From assembly GCF_900157305.1 (NCBI RefSeq), contig NZ_LS974202.1, forward strand, positions 868,001-932,000: a stretch of 64,000 bases of DNA, given 5' to 3'. Positions within the stretch are counted from its first letter, which is position 1; each line of letters starts with the position of its first letter. The notes beneath the pieces are model-generated. The model did no database searches, was not told the DNA's origin, and worked only from the letters and a program-made list of their open reading frames with translations. The position numbers were made by a program, and so were the translations under genes. The stretch comes from Mesotoga infera (GTDB lineage: Bacteria; Thermotogota; Thermotogae; Petrotogales; Kosmotogaceae). This document shows positions 25,685 through 35,561 of the stretch, piece after piece.

Positions 25685-27643
25685 TCACCTGCTCCATATC
25701 TCAATTTCTTCATTACCCTCGCCGTCCCCGATCAGTCCTATCGACTGAGGTGGAAAAAGATCCTCGGTATCGGGTTCAAAGACAACTGTCGAACTACCGG
25801 TAGCCACGAATCGATCGGCGACAATCGCACCTTTAACGGTCGCGCTTCCCACCATATTTACAGTAGAGTTTGGCGCATAGACTGCCGTAACGTCTGCCAT
25901 GGGATTCCCGTGAAGGTTGACCGTCGGTCCGCCGCTTATGATTAGCCCGTAGACCTCGCCCGATCCGCCAAGACTGGCCGAAGCCCTCTGAATATGGAGA
26001 GTACCCGTGTAGCGAATGTTTCCCGTAAGATCCAGATCGCTTGAGCCCGCGTAATTGACACGAACGGCATTTCTGTCACCCCCGTAGTTGAAAGTGCTCC
26101 CCCCTCCCATGTTGAAGCCGGTGCTGGCGTAAACGAGCATGTTCCCACCGCTGGCCAGATTTATGTTTCCCTGCTGAATGTTCAGAGTACTGCAGTTCAT
26201 TACTCCCTTGCTTATACCGTTCATATTGGCATTTCCGCTAAGTTGAACCGTTCCCGCGATCTCGAACTGCTGCTTCGAGCCGTTCATGAAGTCCATGGTT
26301 CCACTCGAAAGACTCATCGACGAGGCCTTAATCAGGGCCTGTGAAGCCACTCGTATCGTTCCGTTCCCCGAAGTTGAGAAGGCCTGACTTGAGTCCACGA
26401 AGAGATTCTCGAGCTGCAGCAGTCCGCTATTTCCAAGCTGAGTCTGACCCTTCGAATAAAGCGTAGAGATCTCGACGTTCAGGTTTCCCGAAGCCGAGAA
26501 ATTACCGTCCGTGTAGATGTTCAGCTTTGCCGAATTGAGAGTGGTAATCCCGCTACCGCTTATTGAAGCGTTGCCATCGATATAGAGATTCAGCGTCCCC
26601 GGTCCATTGACCTCGATTCTTGCGCTTCCGCTTACCGAAAGAGAGTTAGCGTTGATCGAGATATTGTTGCCCTGCAGATTGAATATAAGCCTGCTGCTGC
26701 CGGACACGTTTATATTTCCGTACTCTCCGCTCTGAGTAACGGTGAAAGTAGAATTGCCGCCAACATTCAGATTCCCATGACCTGGTAAACCTTCAGGGAA
26801 GGTCGGAAATGTCGGAAAGCTTATCGACGATGGAGGGTCAGGAAAATTAGGCAGCTCGTACTCCCTTTCCTGATCGAGATTCTGTATAGGATGGTTATTG
26901 AGCCATGTACTGTTCCAGATATTCGTTCTAGTTACGACCGCATTGGGATAGGAAATCGATTGCCATGGAATATCGGGATTGACACTTGGATTTACGTGAG
27001 TGTCTCCGCCAACGCCAACGTATATCGTTCCTGTAATCATGTTGTTCCCTGATGCGATATTAACCGAACCCGGAATTATCGAATTCGTCCCGGCCCTGCC
27101 TTCGATTCTAGAACTCCCGCCAATACCTATATAGCTTCTAGTAAAAACGGCCATATCGAAGACCGGAAACTCATAAGCGCCTCCGGCAAAGGCAAGGTTA
27201 AGCACCACACTCTCTACCGCGGCGCTCCTTATTCCGTAAGAGACTATCTTGAACTCGGTACCGGAAGAATCTGAGAAGATCGCGAAAGCCACATCGTTCG
27301 AACTCGACTGAAGAGCGCTCTGCACGGCATCTCTGACCAACTGGATACCAGTATCCCAATTATCACCGTCCTGCCAGGCCTCGACGAGTTCGAAATTCCC
27401 ACTTCCGCCTTCGGTTATTGTTCCCCTGAAAACACCCCTGGCGTCTTTAGTTTCATCTTTCTCCAGGAGGGCCCTGGCGATCTCAACTCCTGAAAGTGCT
27501 CTATAGTGTGCAATGAGTCTGGCTTCGGCTCTATTGAGCTGCATAGAATCGTTCAGTACCAGCGTTACCACAGTTATAGATATTATCGAAAGTACAGCCA
27601 CCGCTATAAGTGCAGTGAATAGTACGAATCCTTTCTTTCTCAT
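25685..27643 (-). CDS. Large PilX/GspK-like protein with a beta-helix-like repeat region
   Basis: Encodes 652 residues from ATG 27643. The N-terminus MRKKGFVLFTALIAVAVLSI with downstream RAEARLIAHYRALSGVEIAR matches PilX/GspK proteins, which lack the usual +5 Glu region and interact at the pilus tip. From about residue 165 to 620 it is rich in Gly, Ser and Asn with repeating short strands (such as NISVSGSSRLIFNLQGNNIS-like units), suggesting a parallel beta-helix adhesin-like body. It is the first gene of the minus-strand pseudopilin operon. Confidence 0.8.
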   Translation of the reverse strand: MRKKGFVLFTALIAVAVLSIISITVVTLVLNDSMQLNRAEARLIAHYRALSGVEIARALLEKDETKDARGVFRGTITEGGSGNFELVEAWQDGDNWDTGIQLVRDAVQSALQSSSNDVAFAIFSDSSGTEFKIVSYGIRSAAVESVVLNLAFAGGAYEFPVFDMAVFTRSYIGIGGSSRIEGRAGTNSIIPGSVNIASGNNMITGTIYVGVGGDTHVNPSVNPDIPWQSISYPNAVVTRTNIWNSTWLNNHPIQNLDQEREYELPNFPDPPSSISFPTFPTFPEGLPGHGNLNVGGNSTFTVTQSGEYGNINVSGSSRLIFNLQGNNISINANSLSVSGSARIEVNGPGTLNLYIDGNASISGSGITTLNSAKLNIYTDGNFSASGNLNVEISTLYSKGQTQLGNSGLLQLENLFVDSSQAFSTSGNGTIRVASQALIKASSMSLSSGTMDFMNGSKQQFEIAGTVQLSGNANMNGISKGVMNCSTLNIQQGNINLASGGNMLVYASTGFNMGGGSTFNYGGDRNAVRVNYAGSSDLDLTGNIRYTGTLHIQRASASLGGSGEVYGLIISGGPTVNLHGNPMADVTAVYAPNSTVNMVGSATVKGAIVADRFVATGSSTVVFEPDTEDLFPPQSIGLIGDGEGNEEIEIWSR

Positions 27644-28324
27644 TCTACAATTCCCCATAACAACAGCCTCCTGTGGAAGCCAGAATAAATGAAAAAGCTA
27701 AAACTTATTTAGCAAAAATATGCCAGCACTAAAGCGCACTATGATGGCCAGATACATCGAAAACATACAGGCAATAGTATATGCAGAAGCGAACGGCTGT
27801 TGGTAAGACGCGCAGTTTTCAATCCTAAGTCCTTATGCGCTTTTGGCTTTAAACACATAGTTTTATACGGGTTAATTGCTAATAATTTCGGACTAGTGAA
27901 AGCGATGCTTTTAAAAGAAACGAACCATAAAATGAAAGAAATTTCATACTATAAAGCCAAAAACGGAAGTTTATTTCATCAAAAAAGCCAATCGATCGTA
28001 CTATATATTATCTTTATGTCTGAACACAATTATTGCTTAGATATTCAAATTGCACTATCGGTAACCACACAAGAGCATCTTTTATGGCTGATTTTGCATT
28101 CAAGTAAATTTATGAAATGCATCTTTTTGACCAAGCAGTTCGTCATTCAAACAAATGCTAATTAAATCAATTAAAAATAAACGTATGAAATAATTCATAC
28201 AAAATCTGGCACATTTTTGCACTGAAATTAACTAGTCTATTGTTATTCATAGCATAAATACCATTCGGATAAAGCAGGTCTCTTTTGTTTAAAAACACTT
28301 CTGCATAAAGCGTGGGGTGTTGAT
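27644..28324. other. AT-rich divergent intergenic region between two pseudopilin clusters
   Basis: About 680 bases with no gene that can be supported. It holds an 11-base inverted repeat (TTTTGGCTTTA at 27841-27851 and its complement at 27952-27962) spanning 122 bases, and an 18-base operator-like palindrome GTATGAA-ATAA-TTCATAC (28183-28200). Promoters for both clusters must lie here. Base composition is more AT-rich than the flanks. Confidence 0.5.
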
Positions 28325-28891
28325 ATGAAAAGAAAAACGGGAACTTCTTTACTGGAACTGACTATAGTTATGATTGTTTTCACCGTCGTGCTGTCCGCGG
28401 TACTCTTGCTATATGTAGATTTATCTAAAAGATCCCAGGTAGCTCTCAATAATGTCGAAAAGTATTCCGAGCTCTTCAAAATTGACAGTATAATACAGAC
28501 TGAGTTATCAAAAGCCGGTCCTAATATAGGAAAGATCACTCTTATAAAGGAGAGCGAAAGCTCGCCGGCTAGGGGTTTGAGATATACGGTTTCGATACCT
28601 TTCGTGACTGGAAAGGTCACGAAACAGTTCTACTTTAATGATGAAAAACTCAAAATATGGGAAAAGGTCACTCAGCAGGTGGATTTCACTGATGGGGATG
28701 ACTCTCTTGAGATAATTGACTCTACTCTGGAGAGTGGTGAAAGAGTAATATTCTCTACAACACCCTTCAATAATGTAGATGTCGAGTTCGAATCTGTTGG
28801 GGGCGGATCGGTTTTCTACAAAATAACGCTGACCACTCCAGGTGGAGTTGAGATTCATAGATCTTCTGTAAAGCTAATTAACGTGAAGTGA
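28325..28891 (+). CDS. Pseudopilin (PilW/GspJ-like)
   Basis: Encodes 188 residues with GGGGTG nine bases before the ATG. MKRKTG precedes the processing site, then TSLLELTIVMIVFTVVLSAV with Glu at +5. The leader is almost the same as that of the minus-strand pseudopilin at 24825, pointing to duplicated clusters. First gene of a three-gene plus-strand cluster. Confidence 0.85.
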   Translation: MKRKTGTSLLELTIVMIVFTVVLSAVLLLYVDLSKRSQVALNNVEKYSELFKIDSIIQTELSKAGPNIGKITLIKESESSPARGLRYTVSIPFVTGKVTKQFYFNDEKLKIWEKVTQQVDFTDGDDSLEIIDSTLESGERVIFSTTPFNNVDVEFESVGGGSVFYKITLTTPGGVEIHRSSVKLINVK

Positions 28892-28901
28892 GGCATAAAT
28901 C

Positions 28902-29252
28902 ATGAAAAAGGGTCTGTCACTGATGGAAATGCTGATCACGCTTGCAGTGGTAGCAATGATTATAGTGACTTTATTCCAGGTGTTTATCACAATACACTCC
29001 ACTCTGAACAAGTCGAAAAGCAAAATGAGGGATTTTACTCTGGTCAGGTACCAGATAGTCAATCAATGGGTTTCAGGAAGTATAGAAAACCAGGATATTC
29101 AGATTACAGTGAACGATTCTTTTTTTGATAAGCTGACAGATATGGGGGTCTCATCAGAATTACTGGATAAACTCGAAAGTGCAATAGTCATAATGAACGT
29201 ATATCATACGAGCTCTGGAGCGACATATACAGCTGTGGTACAGCAACAATAG
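28902..29252 (+). CDS. Small pseudopilin
   Basis: Encodes 116 residues. The very short leader MKKG is followed by LSLMEMLITLAVVAMIIVTL, with Glu at +5. It starts ten bases after the previous gene. The C-terminal 80 residues have no recognised fold. Likely a minor pilin of the cluster. Confidence 0.83.
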   Translation: MKKGLSLMEMLITLAVVAMIIVTLFQVFITIHSTLNKSKSKMRDFTLVRYQIVNQWVSGSIENQDIQITVNDSFFDKLTDMGVSSELLDKLESAIVIMNVYHTSSGATYTAVVQQQ

Positions 29253-29265
29253 GAGAGTGGACTAT

Positions 29266-31998
29266 ATGAGAAAAGGTTTAGTGCTGCCTCTGTCGTTGAT
29301 AATAATGGCTTCCATTACGATAATAGCTGTTGCACTTCTCAACAGGACCTCTTCTACTACTTCGGAACTGTTTCAGAATATCAGTAAATCCCAGCTGCAA
29401 GTAGATGCGGGAAATGTGTTTTATGCCAATTATGGCTATCTGAGAAAAAAGTTCGCGGAAGAAAGTTTTTTGAATTTATCTACGAACAGCTTTTACATTT
29501 CATTGATTTCGACCCCCTCATCCCTTGAGACTTTCTTAAGTCTCTTCGATAACAATACGCTAGAGAACCAGTCATGGAATACACTATTCAGCAGGTTTTC
29601 TCAAGACAGATTCTTCAAACCCGGAAGTGATCTCAGAAGCATCTTTGAAGAGCTGACAGACGGAACCTTCGAAGACCTGGTAATGATTCCTGACAAATCT
29701 TCGCCAAACACTTATCTAGCAGTGGTTATTACTTCAAACGGAGCCATGAAATCATACTTTTGGGGTGTCATAAGCCCGAGGTATTTCAGTAACTGGTCGA
29801 GGTTTGTCTTAGAAAGCAACTCAACAGCTCAGTGGTTTCCCGGTTCAGTAATATATGGCCCTACTTTCCTGGGTTCGACGGGTCAAGGAGGGGCCGGAAA
29901 TGGTGGATTGCGAATGATAGCGACTATTCCTCCTGGTTCCGGCGATCTTTCCATTTACGGACCGATTTTCAATGGTGAGATCTGGTATGAAAATTCGAAT
30001 CTAGATTTGACAGGTTCATGGACCGGAAGAAAAACAATACGGGTCGATACAAATGGAGATGGAGTTTATGATGAAACGTATAACAACAAGGACTATGCAA
30101 TACATGTTGAGAACGGTGAAACATGGATCTATCTTGGAGGATTCAATGAGATTATCGTTGCCGAAAGTTATTCGGAAGTCAGTGGAGAATTGAGAGTAAA
30201 AGGTAAGATAGAGAATTTCGTGAACAACTCAAAAGGGGAATTTAACGACCGTTTCATCCCGTGGTTCATTAAAGCCGGAAGTATGAAGGTTGATCAGGAG
30301 ACAATCACGGAACTTGAAAAGCGATTCGATGAAATGGAGGATTACTATCAAAGTCACTACTCAAATACGACATCGCTGGAAGACATGTTGAATGCACTTG
30401 AGAGAGGCAGCGTCTTACCTCAGAATTCTCTTGGCCTCTACTTGAGGGACACCGAGAGAAGCTCCGGTTCCCAAGTGACCGAAAGCGAAACAACCGAATT
30501 GATCAAGGATGAAAATACTCAATGGCTAATGAACCTTCTTGTCAATGACGAGGATTTCCTAGATCTTTTCAGAGACTGGATAATCGATAATAATGAACGG
30601 AAGTTGTCTGCTAACTTCATTCTCAATAACGATTTAACTAGTGAAGATTTCACGTACGATGAGTTGAGGCAGGTAGTCAATAGTGATTACGTAACGCTCT
30701 CGGTGAATGAATCCCCGATCATTGAGGAGAGAAGAACGATTATTCAAACTGAAATTACTAGTGGTGTCAGAATACTGGACAATGCGGATAGTGTGGATAT
30801 GTCGTCAGATGTTCTTTTTGGAGCACCTCTGAACAATCTTGTAGGCACAGGCGGGTTCGAGAGTTCAACTCCCTATTCAGTGATCAGGTTCAAGTGGAAT
30901 AGGGAAGTCAGAACGTCCGTCAATCATCAAGTCAGGGAAAGATCTAGAACTATTAGTAGGTATCCTCTCGAATACGAAAATGGTCCGATTAGTTTCACGC
31001 TTAATTTCACAGGTTGGAAATGGAAAAAAGAATGGCAATGGGAATGGCCGGGTGGATGGATTCAGCAATGGCAAAGAGTTAGGCAAGGGTGGCAATATCA
31101 AATAAAGCAATGGGACAATAATTACAGTGTGAATGGTCCAACGACTGTCTCTTCCTGGTCTGACTGGAATTATTCTGAATGGTCCGAATGGAATGTTATA
31201 AGTGGAAGTGGTGGTCAAGGGAGAAAAGTTGCAGATGCAGATGTTGAGATGTATTTTATAACTCCATCCAGCGGTTTTTCTGCGATGAACTTCGATACTA
31301 CCGTCATAATGAAAGTCAACTCGGACGATGAGGACTACCCTTCCTTTACAACCGAAGCCACCAGTTTCTTGAACAAAGGGTATTACGTGGTTGAGGAAGA
31401 CATATCTACCGGTGGTTCAGGAATAACCGGAGGCATTGGAAAGACGCTCGGGAGAGAAGCTTCGGTAATCGACGGGAAATACACTATAAGATCTAAGCAG
31501 GGAGATATCAAGCTTTATGGCGACATTCTTTACTACGATATGTTGAGCGATAACACTTTTAGAGGCTATGTAAATCAGCCAGGACTGGAATTTGCGGCTG
31601 ATTACGATCCCAACACTTCCGCGACCAACTTGAACGATATGATCAACCTGGTAGCTACCGATGGAAATATAATCATTCCTTTCCAGGATACTAAGGAAGG
31701 AAAAGACGCTATAAGAAATATAAAACTCTTCTCAAATCTCTTCGCTTTTGGTAAGAATAGCGGTCACAGTAATACGGGTCAGATTCTCATTGAAAATTAC
31801 GATCGTTATAGTGTTAATCTCGGATACAGGCATGTATTCGGAACCATGGTATCTGTGGAAGCAGGTCCTGCAGGTTCGGGGAACAACGGGTTTAGAAGTC
31901 GCAACTACTACGATGAAAGGCTATATGGAAATATAGATATGCCTTTCGGTTCGCCCGAATCTAATCTTCTTGAAGTGCTGAGCGTTTCAATGAAGTAA
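29266..31998 (+). CDS. Very large PilX/GspK-like protein with a tryptophan-rich segment
   Basis: Encodes 910 residues from ATG 29266 (AGGAGAG upstream; the in-frame GTG at 29257 lies inside that site). The N-terminus MRKGLVLPLSLIIMASITII is a pilin-type membrane anchor without the +5 Glu, as in PilX/GspK. The body is long and largely polar. At about residues 583-645 (31012-31200) 13 Trp occur in about 63 residues, in groups such as WKWKKEWQWEW and WSDWNYSEWSEW. This is odd and may be a carbohydrate- or surface-binding patch. A strong terminator follows. Confidence 0.8.
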   Translation: MRKGLVLPLSLIIMASITIIAVALLNRTSSTTSELFQNISKSQLQVDAGNVFYANYGYLRKKFAEESFLNLSTNSFYISLISTPSSLETFLSLFDNNTLENQSWNTLFSRFSQDRFFKPGSDLRSIFEELTDGTFEDLVMIPDKSSPNTYLAVVITSNGAMKSYFWGVISPRYFSNWSRFVLESNSTAQWFPGSVIYGPTFLGSTGQGGAGNGGLRMIATIPPGSGDLSIYGPIFNGEIWYENSNLDLTGSWTGRKTIRVDTNGDGVYDETYNNKDYAIHVENGETWIYLGGFNEIIVAESYSEVSGELRVKGKIENFVNNSKGEFNDRFIPWFIKAGSMKVDQETITELEKRFDEMEDYYQSHYSNTTSLEDMLNALERGSVLPQNSLGLYLRDTERSSGSQVTESETTELIKDENTQWLMNLLVNDEDFLDLFRDWIIDNNERKLSANFILNNDLTSEDFTYDELRQVVNSDYVTLSVNESPIIEERRTIIQTEITSGVRILDNADSVDMSSDVLFGAPLNNLVGTGGFESSTPYSVIRFKWNREVRTSVNHQVRERSRTISRYPLEYENGPISFTLNFTGWKWKKEWQWEWPGGWIQQWQRVRQGWQYQIKQWDNNYSVNGPTTVSSWSDWNYSEWSEWNVISGSGGQGRKVADADVEMYFITPSSGFSAMNFDTTVIMKVNSDDEDYPSFTTEATSFLNKGYYVVEEDISTGGSGITGGIGKTLGREASVIDGKYTIRSKQGDIKLYGDILYYDMLSDNTFRGYVNQPGLEFAADYDPNTSATNLNDMINLVATDGNIIIPFQDTKEGKDAIRNIKLFSNLFAFGKNSGHSNTGQILIENYDRYSVNLGYRHVFGTMVSVEAGPAGSGNNGFRSRNYYDERLYGNIDMPFGSPESNLLEVLSVSMK

Positions 31999-32037
31999 TG
32001 TCCGTCTGCGAGGAATTCGTCGATCTCAGCGCAAATT

Positions 32038-32062
32038 AAAGCCCCGCTGAACGGGGCTTTTT
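32038..32062. terminator. Intrinsic terminator, probably bidirectional
   Basis: AAAGCCCCG and CGGGGCTTT arms with a short loop, then five T on the plus strand. It ends the plus-strand pseudopilin cluster. The opposite A-run lets it also end the minus-strand gene whose stop lies at 32065. Confidence 0.92.
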
Positions 32063-32064
32063 GG

Positions 32065-33024
32065 TTATACGTAGTAAGACGGGTTATCGAAGAGTTTGAA
32101 GAGGCCGCCGGTGTGGATAAATAATACACGCTTTCCGGCAAAACGCTCTTTGGAGATCTCTATCATTCCCCTGAAGGCCTTGGCAGTGTAAACCGGGTCG
32201 ATGAAGAAGGCGGTCTCTTTGGCCAATTTCTTGATCAGTTCCATATCTTCTTCGGAAGGTACGGCGTACGCCGGTCCCGAGAAGTCGTCCACTATTTCGA
32301 TGTCTCTGTCCCCTACCGACACGTGGATTTTATATTCCTCCATGCCGCGAATTATTCTCTTTGTCTTTTCGGCAAAGAAGGAGGACGGGTCTTTCGTGAC
32401 GTTTATCCCTATTATCCTTGTGGCAAATCCGCGCGATTTTATGCCCGCCAGCAGTCCGGCGTAGGTTCCGGCGCTGCCTACCGCTATGAATATGGCCGGT
32501 ATTTCGTTCAAATCAACCTGGAGGGCCATTTCATTCACCGCGTCGAAGTAACCCCTGGCTCCGAGAGAGTTAGACCCTCCCTCGGGTATTAGATAGACTC
32601 TGTGGCCGCGGCTTTCGTACTCTTTTTTCTTTTCGGCGAATATTTCGTCTATCCTCGAGTATTCTTCTTTGGTCACGTAGTAAATATCGCTGCCCACAAG
32701 CATATCAAGAAGAAGATTACCCTGCGGAAGTTGGTTGGGTTGTCCTCTGAGAAAGACCACCGGCGTCATTCCAAGTGACCTGGCTGCGACCGCGGTCGCC
32801 CTGCAATGGTTGGATTGTATGCCACCGCAGGTGAAAACCGTATCGGCATTTTCCTCTTGAGCGGCTTTGAGAAGATACTCCAGCTTTCTGATTTTGTTGC
32901 CGCTGGTCATGAATCCCGTAAGCTCGTCGTGTTTGCAAAGAACCTCGAAAGGAAGGCCCAGCGATCTCTCGACGCTTTCGAGTCTGTCGATAGGCGTTAC
33001 CCTGTTAATCAGATTCAGTTTCAA
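32065..33024 (-). CDS. D-cysteine desulfhydrase / ACC deaminase family PLP enzyme
   Basis: Encodes 319 residues. The family pattern is clear: LGLPFEVLCKHDELTG, then SGNKIRKLEYLL with the PLP lysine, TCGGIQSNHCRATAVAARSL and GSAGTYAGLLAG for phosphate binding. It most likely removes sulfide and ammonia from D-cysteine; ACC deaminase is an alternative that sequence alone does not settle. TTG start at 33024 with GGGGGTGAAAAG; its TTGA overlaps the protease stop. Confidence 0.88.
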   Translation of the reverse strand: MKLNLINRVTPIDRLESVERSLGLPFEVLCKHDELTGFMTSGNKIRKLEYLLKAAQEENADTVFTCGGIQSNHCRATAVAARSLGMTPVVFLRGQPNQLPQGNLLLDMLVGSDIYYVTKEEYSRIDEIFAEKKKEYESRGHRVYLIPEGGSNSLGARGYFDAVNEMALQVDLNEIPAIFIAVGSAGTYAGLLAGIKSRGFATRIIGINVTKDPSSFFAEKTKRIIRGMEEYKIHVSVGDRDIEIVDDFSGPAYAVPSEEDMELIKKLAKETAFFIDPVYTAKAFRGMIEISKERFAGKRVLFIHTGGLFKLFDNPSYYV

Positions 33025-34289
33025 CTTTTCACCCCCTTAATCTCTTCATCTATATTAGAATCTATTTTGCACAGCTTTTCAATTCTCTCCAGCGTTGTCG
33101 GATGCGAGTAGTTAAGCGCGGTGTACAGTGGGTGTGGCCTGAGATTGCTCAGGTTCGATGCCGAAAGTCTTTTGAGCGCGTCGATCATCGGCCCGGCTGT
33201 GCACATAATTTCGGCCGCATAGCTATCTGCGGCGAATTCCCACCTGCGGCTTATGTAAGAGCCGAGCCATCCAAAGACCGAGAAGAGCGACATGACGAAA
33301 ACTCCCGAATACAACAGTGCGGTGAATTCTCTTTCGACCGCAAAGATCGTCTCTATAATCCCCGATCTTACCATGAACCAGAGAAGGAATATCGACAGTC
33401 CGGTAGTGGCAGATGATATCACCGTTCCTTTGAGTGTGTGTCTGTACTTGTAGTGACCGGCTTCGTGCGCGAAGATCGCCTCTATTTCGCTCAGGGAGTG
33501 TTTCTCTATAAGGGTGTCGTAGAGAACTATTCTCCTGGCTTTGCCGAACCCTGTAAAAAAAGCGTTGGTGTGTCCGGTCCTTTTTGAAGCGTCCATGACG
33601 AAGATGGACTTGACCTCGAAACCGGACCTCTTCGATAGATCGAAGATAGCCTGCTTGAGTTGTCCATCTTCAAGGGGTTTCAGCTTCGAGAAGAGAGGGA
33701 GAATCAGTACCGGATAGAGCAATCCCGACAGGAGCTGGAAAAGGATTATACCCAATAGGAGGTAGATCCACCAGTAAGCGAGTTTCTCAATGGCCATAAG
33801 CGAAAGGGCCAGTAAAGGGACGCCAATCGCGGCGATGAGGAGGATCTCCTTCAAACTGTCGGCTATGAACGTAGCCGGTGCGGTTTTGTTGAATCCGAAG
33901 CGTCTTTCCAGCACAAATGTCGAGTAAACGTGGAAGGGAAGCATCGACAGGTATCCGATCAGGGCGAGAATCGCGAAGAAGAGCACACCCTGCCATACGA
34001 AACTTCCTGTAAGCGATACCGCGATCCTTTCTATCAGCGGAAAGAGCCAGAAGATACCGGCCGTGACAAATGCGAACTCTACCAGGGTTGAAAAGATCTG
34101 TAATTCTCCCCTCGCTTTAGTGTAAAGGATCGATTTCTCAACCAGTTCCGGGGTGTAAACATCTCTCAAAACACCGGGCACCGCAATCGGCGGCTTCGTC
34201 GAAAAGCGGTAGTTCATGATCAGCAGTACAATCTCGAAGGTCATGATTGCATATATCCCTATAAAGTAGAGAAAAGTAAAGCCTGACAT
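33021..34289 (-). CDS. M48 family metalloprotease (Ste24/HtpX-like)
   Basis: Encodes 422 residues with about seven membrane helices and a zinc site AIFAHEAGHYKYRH (HExxH) near residue 280, with a second Glu in WEFAADSYAAEI, as in CAAX protease 1/Ste24. The N-terminal half matches the peptidase M48 N-domain (ERRFGFNKTAPATFIADSLK). It probably cleaves damaged membrane proteins. Four-base overlap with the downstream PLP enzyme gene. Confidence 0.93.
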   Translation of the reverse strand: MSGFTFLYFIGIYAIMTFEIVLLIMNYRFSTKPPIAVPGVLRDVYTPELVEKSILYTKARGELQIFSTLVEFAFVTAGIFWLFPLIERIAVSLTGSFVWQGVLFFAILALIGYLSMLPFHVYSTFVLERRFGFNKTAPATFIADSLKEILLIAAIGVPLLALSLMAIEKLAYWWIYLLLGIILFQLLSGLLYPVLILPLFSKLKPLEDGQLKQAIFDLSKRSGFEVKSIFVMDASKRTGHTNAFFTGFGKARRIVLYDTLIEKHSLSEIEAIFAHEAGHYKYRHTLKGTVISSATTGLSIFLLWFMVRSGIIETIFAVEREFTALLYSGVFVMSLFSVFGWLGSYISRRWEFAADSYAAEIMCTAGPMIDALKRLSASNLSNLRPHPLYTALNYSHPTTLERIEKLCKIDSNIDEEIKGVKS

Positions 34290-34400
34290 CCACTCACCTC
34301 GTAATGAATTCTACGATAAATCCTTCACGGGTGTCCGATAATCCTGAAGTCGATATGATAACATTCGAAAAGAAGGAAGGATAGAAAGGAGTTGCCGGGA

Positions 34401-35561
34401 ATGAAGATTTCAAAAGAAACAGCGAAAAGGTTTTTGCTCTCCTACCAGAATCTTCTGCCTCCAAGGAGGCTTTCGGGGCGTGAGGGGATACTGGCCTTTG
34501 TCAGAAAGGTCGGCTGTTTGCAGTTCGATCCTCTGAACATCGCCGGAATAAATACCGACCTCGTCCTCCAGTCGAGAGTGAAGAATTACAGGCCCGATAT
34601 GCTTTACGGGTTGCTGTACGAGGATAGAAAGTTGCTCGACGGCTGGGACAAGAATATGTCCATCTACCCGATAGAAGATTGGCCTTATTTCAAGAGATTC
34701 AGGGAAGACGCGAAAGACCATATAAGAAGGAGCGAACACATCGACGAGATACTCGGACAGATAAGGAAGGATATAGAGGTCAGGGGACCGCTCTCCTCGC
34801 AGGATTTCGATTTCGATAAAAAGGTGGGCTGGTACTGGGCGCCTGCCAAAGCCTCCCGTGCCGCACTCGAGAGTATGTACTGGTGGGGAGAACTCGTGAT
34901 TCATCACAGAATCGGAACCAGAAAGTACTACGATCTGGCCGAAAGGAACATACCGCAAGAGATTTTCGACAGGCGAGATCCCAACACGAACGAGGAAGCT
35001 TATCACCGCTGGCATATAAGCAGAAGGATAGGCAGCATCGGTCTTTTCTGGTCGAGATCGGGCGACGCCTGGCTGGGAATAAAGGGTCTGAACAGCGGCA
35101 AGCGGATTGCGGCGATAGAGAAAATGACGCGCTCGGGTGAATTGATCGAGCTGGAGATCGAAGGGTTCGATTACCCGGTTTATACTTCGAGCTTTAACGG
35201 AGAGCTTCTCGATAGGTGCCACGAAAGCGATGGAGCTCAGGAAGCCTCTTTTATAGCGCCGCTGGACAACCTACTTTGGGACAGGAAGTTCATAAAGAGC
35301 CTCTTCCAGTTCGAATACACCTGGGAAGTGTACAAGCAGCCACAGGATAGGAAGTACGGTTACTACGTTCTCCCCGTTCTCTTTGGAACGGAGTTTGTGG
35401 CGCGTTTCGAACCTGTTTTCGATAAAAAGAAGAAGGTCTTGAATATCAAGAACTGGTGGTGGGAAGAGCGGATTGCCGTCACCGGGAATATGAAAGAGGC
35501 GATACGGAAATGCACAGACGATTTCGCCAGCTTCCTGGGAGCGGAGAAAATAGTGACATAG
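34401..35561 (+). CDS. YcaQ-like winged helix DNA-binding domain protein
   Basis: Encodes 386 residues from ATG 34401; AAAGGAG abuts the upstream in-frame TTG at 34392, so the ATG is preferred. The pattern GCLQFDPLNIAGINTDLVLQ and later APLDNLLWDRKFIKSLFQFEYTWEVY matches the HTH_42/YcaQ family. E. coli YcaQ is a glycosylase for DNA interstrand crosslinks; a repair role is inferred here. Divergent from the M48 gene. Confidence 0.88.
   Translation: MKISKETAKRFLLSYQNLLPPRRLSGREGILAFVRKVGCLQFDPLNIAGINTDLVLQSRVKNYRPDMLYGLLYEDRKLLDGWDKNMSIYPIEDWPYFKRFREDAKDHIRRSEHIDEILGQIRKDIEVRGPLSSQDFDFDKKVGWYWAPAKASRAALESMYWWGELVIHHRIGTRKYYDLAERNIPQEIFDRRDPNTNEEAYHRWHISRRIGSIGLFWSRSGDAWLGIKGLNSGKRIAAIEKMTRSGELIELEIEGFDYPVYTSSFNGELLDRCHESDGAQEASFIAPLDNLLWDRKFIKSLFQFEYTWEVYKQPQDRKYGYYVLPVLFGTEFVARFEPVFDKKKKVLNIKNWWWEERIAVTGNMKEAIRKCTDDFASFLGAEKIVT

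Noticed and set aside
27800-28165. Plus-strand frame of 121 codons in the pilin spacer
   Set aside because: It lacks a ribosome site, starts at TTG, has AT-driven composition and no recognisable pattern; probably chance.
28207-28221. Sigma-54-like element TGGCACATTTTTGCA upstream of the plus-strand pilin cluster
   Set aside because: The GG to GC spacing is nine bases instead of the required ten, and Thermotoga relatives are not known to use sigma-54 here. No activator gene is nearby.
34410-35222. Minus-strand frame of 270 codons
   Set aside because: Antisense to the YcaQ-like gene; no ribosome site or protein pattern.
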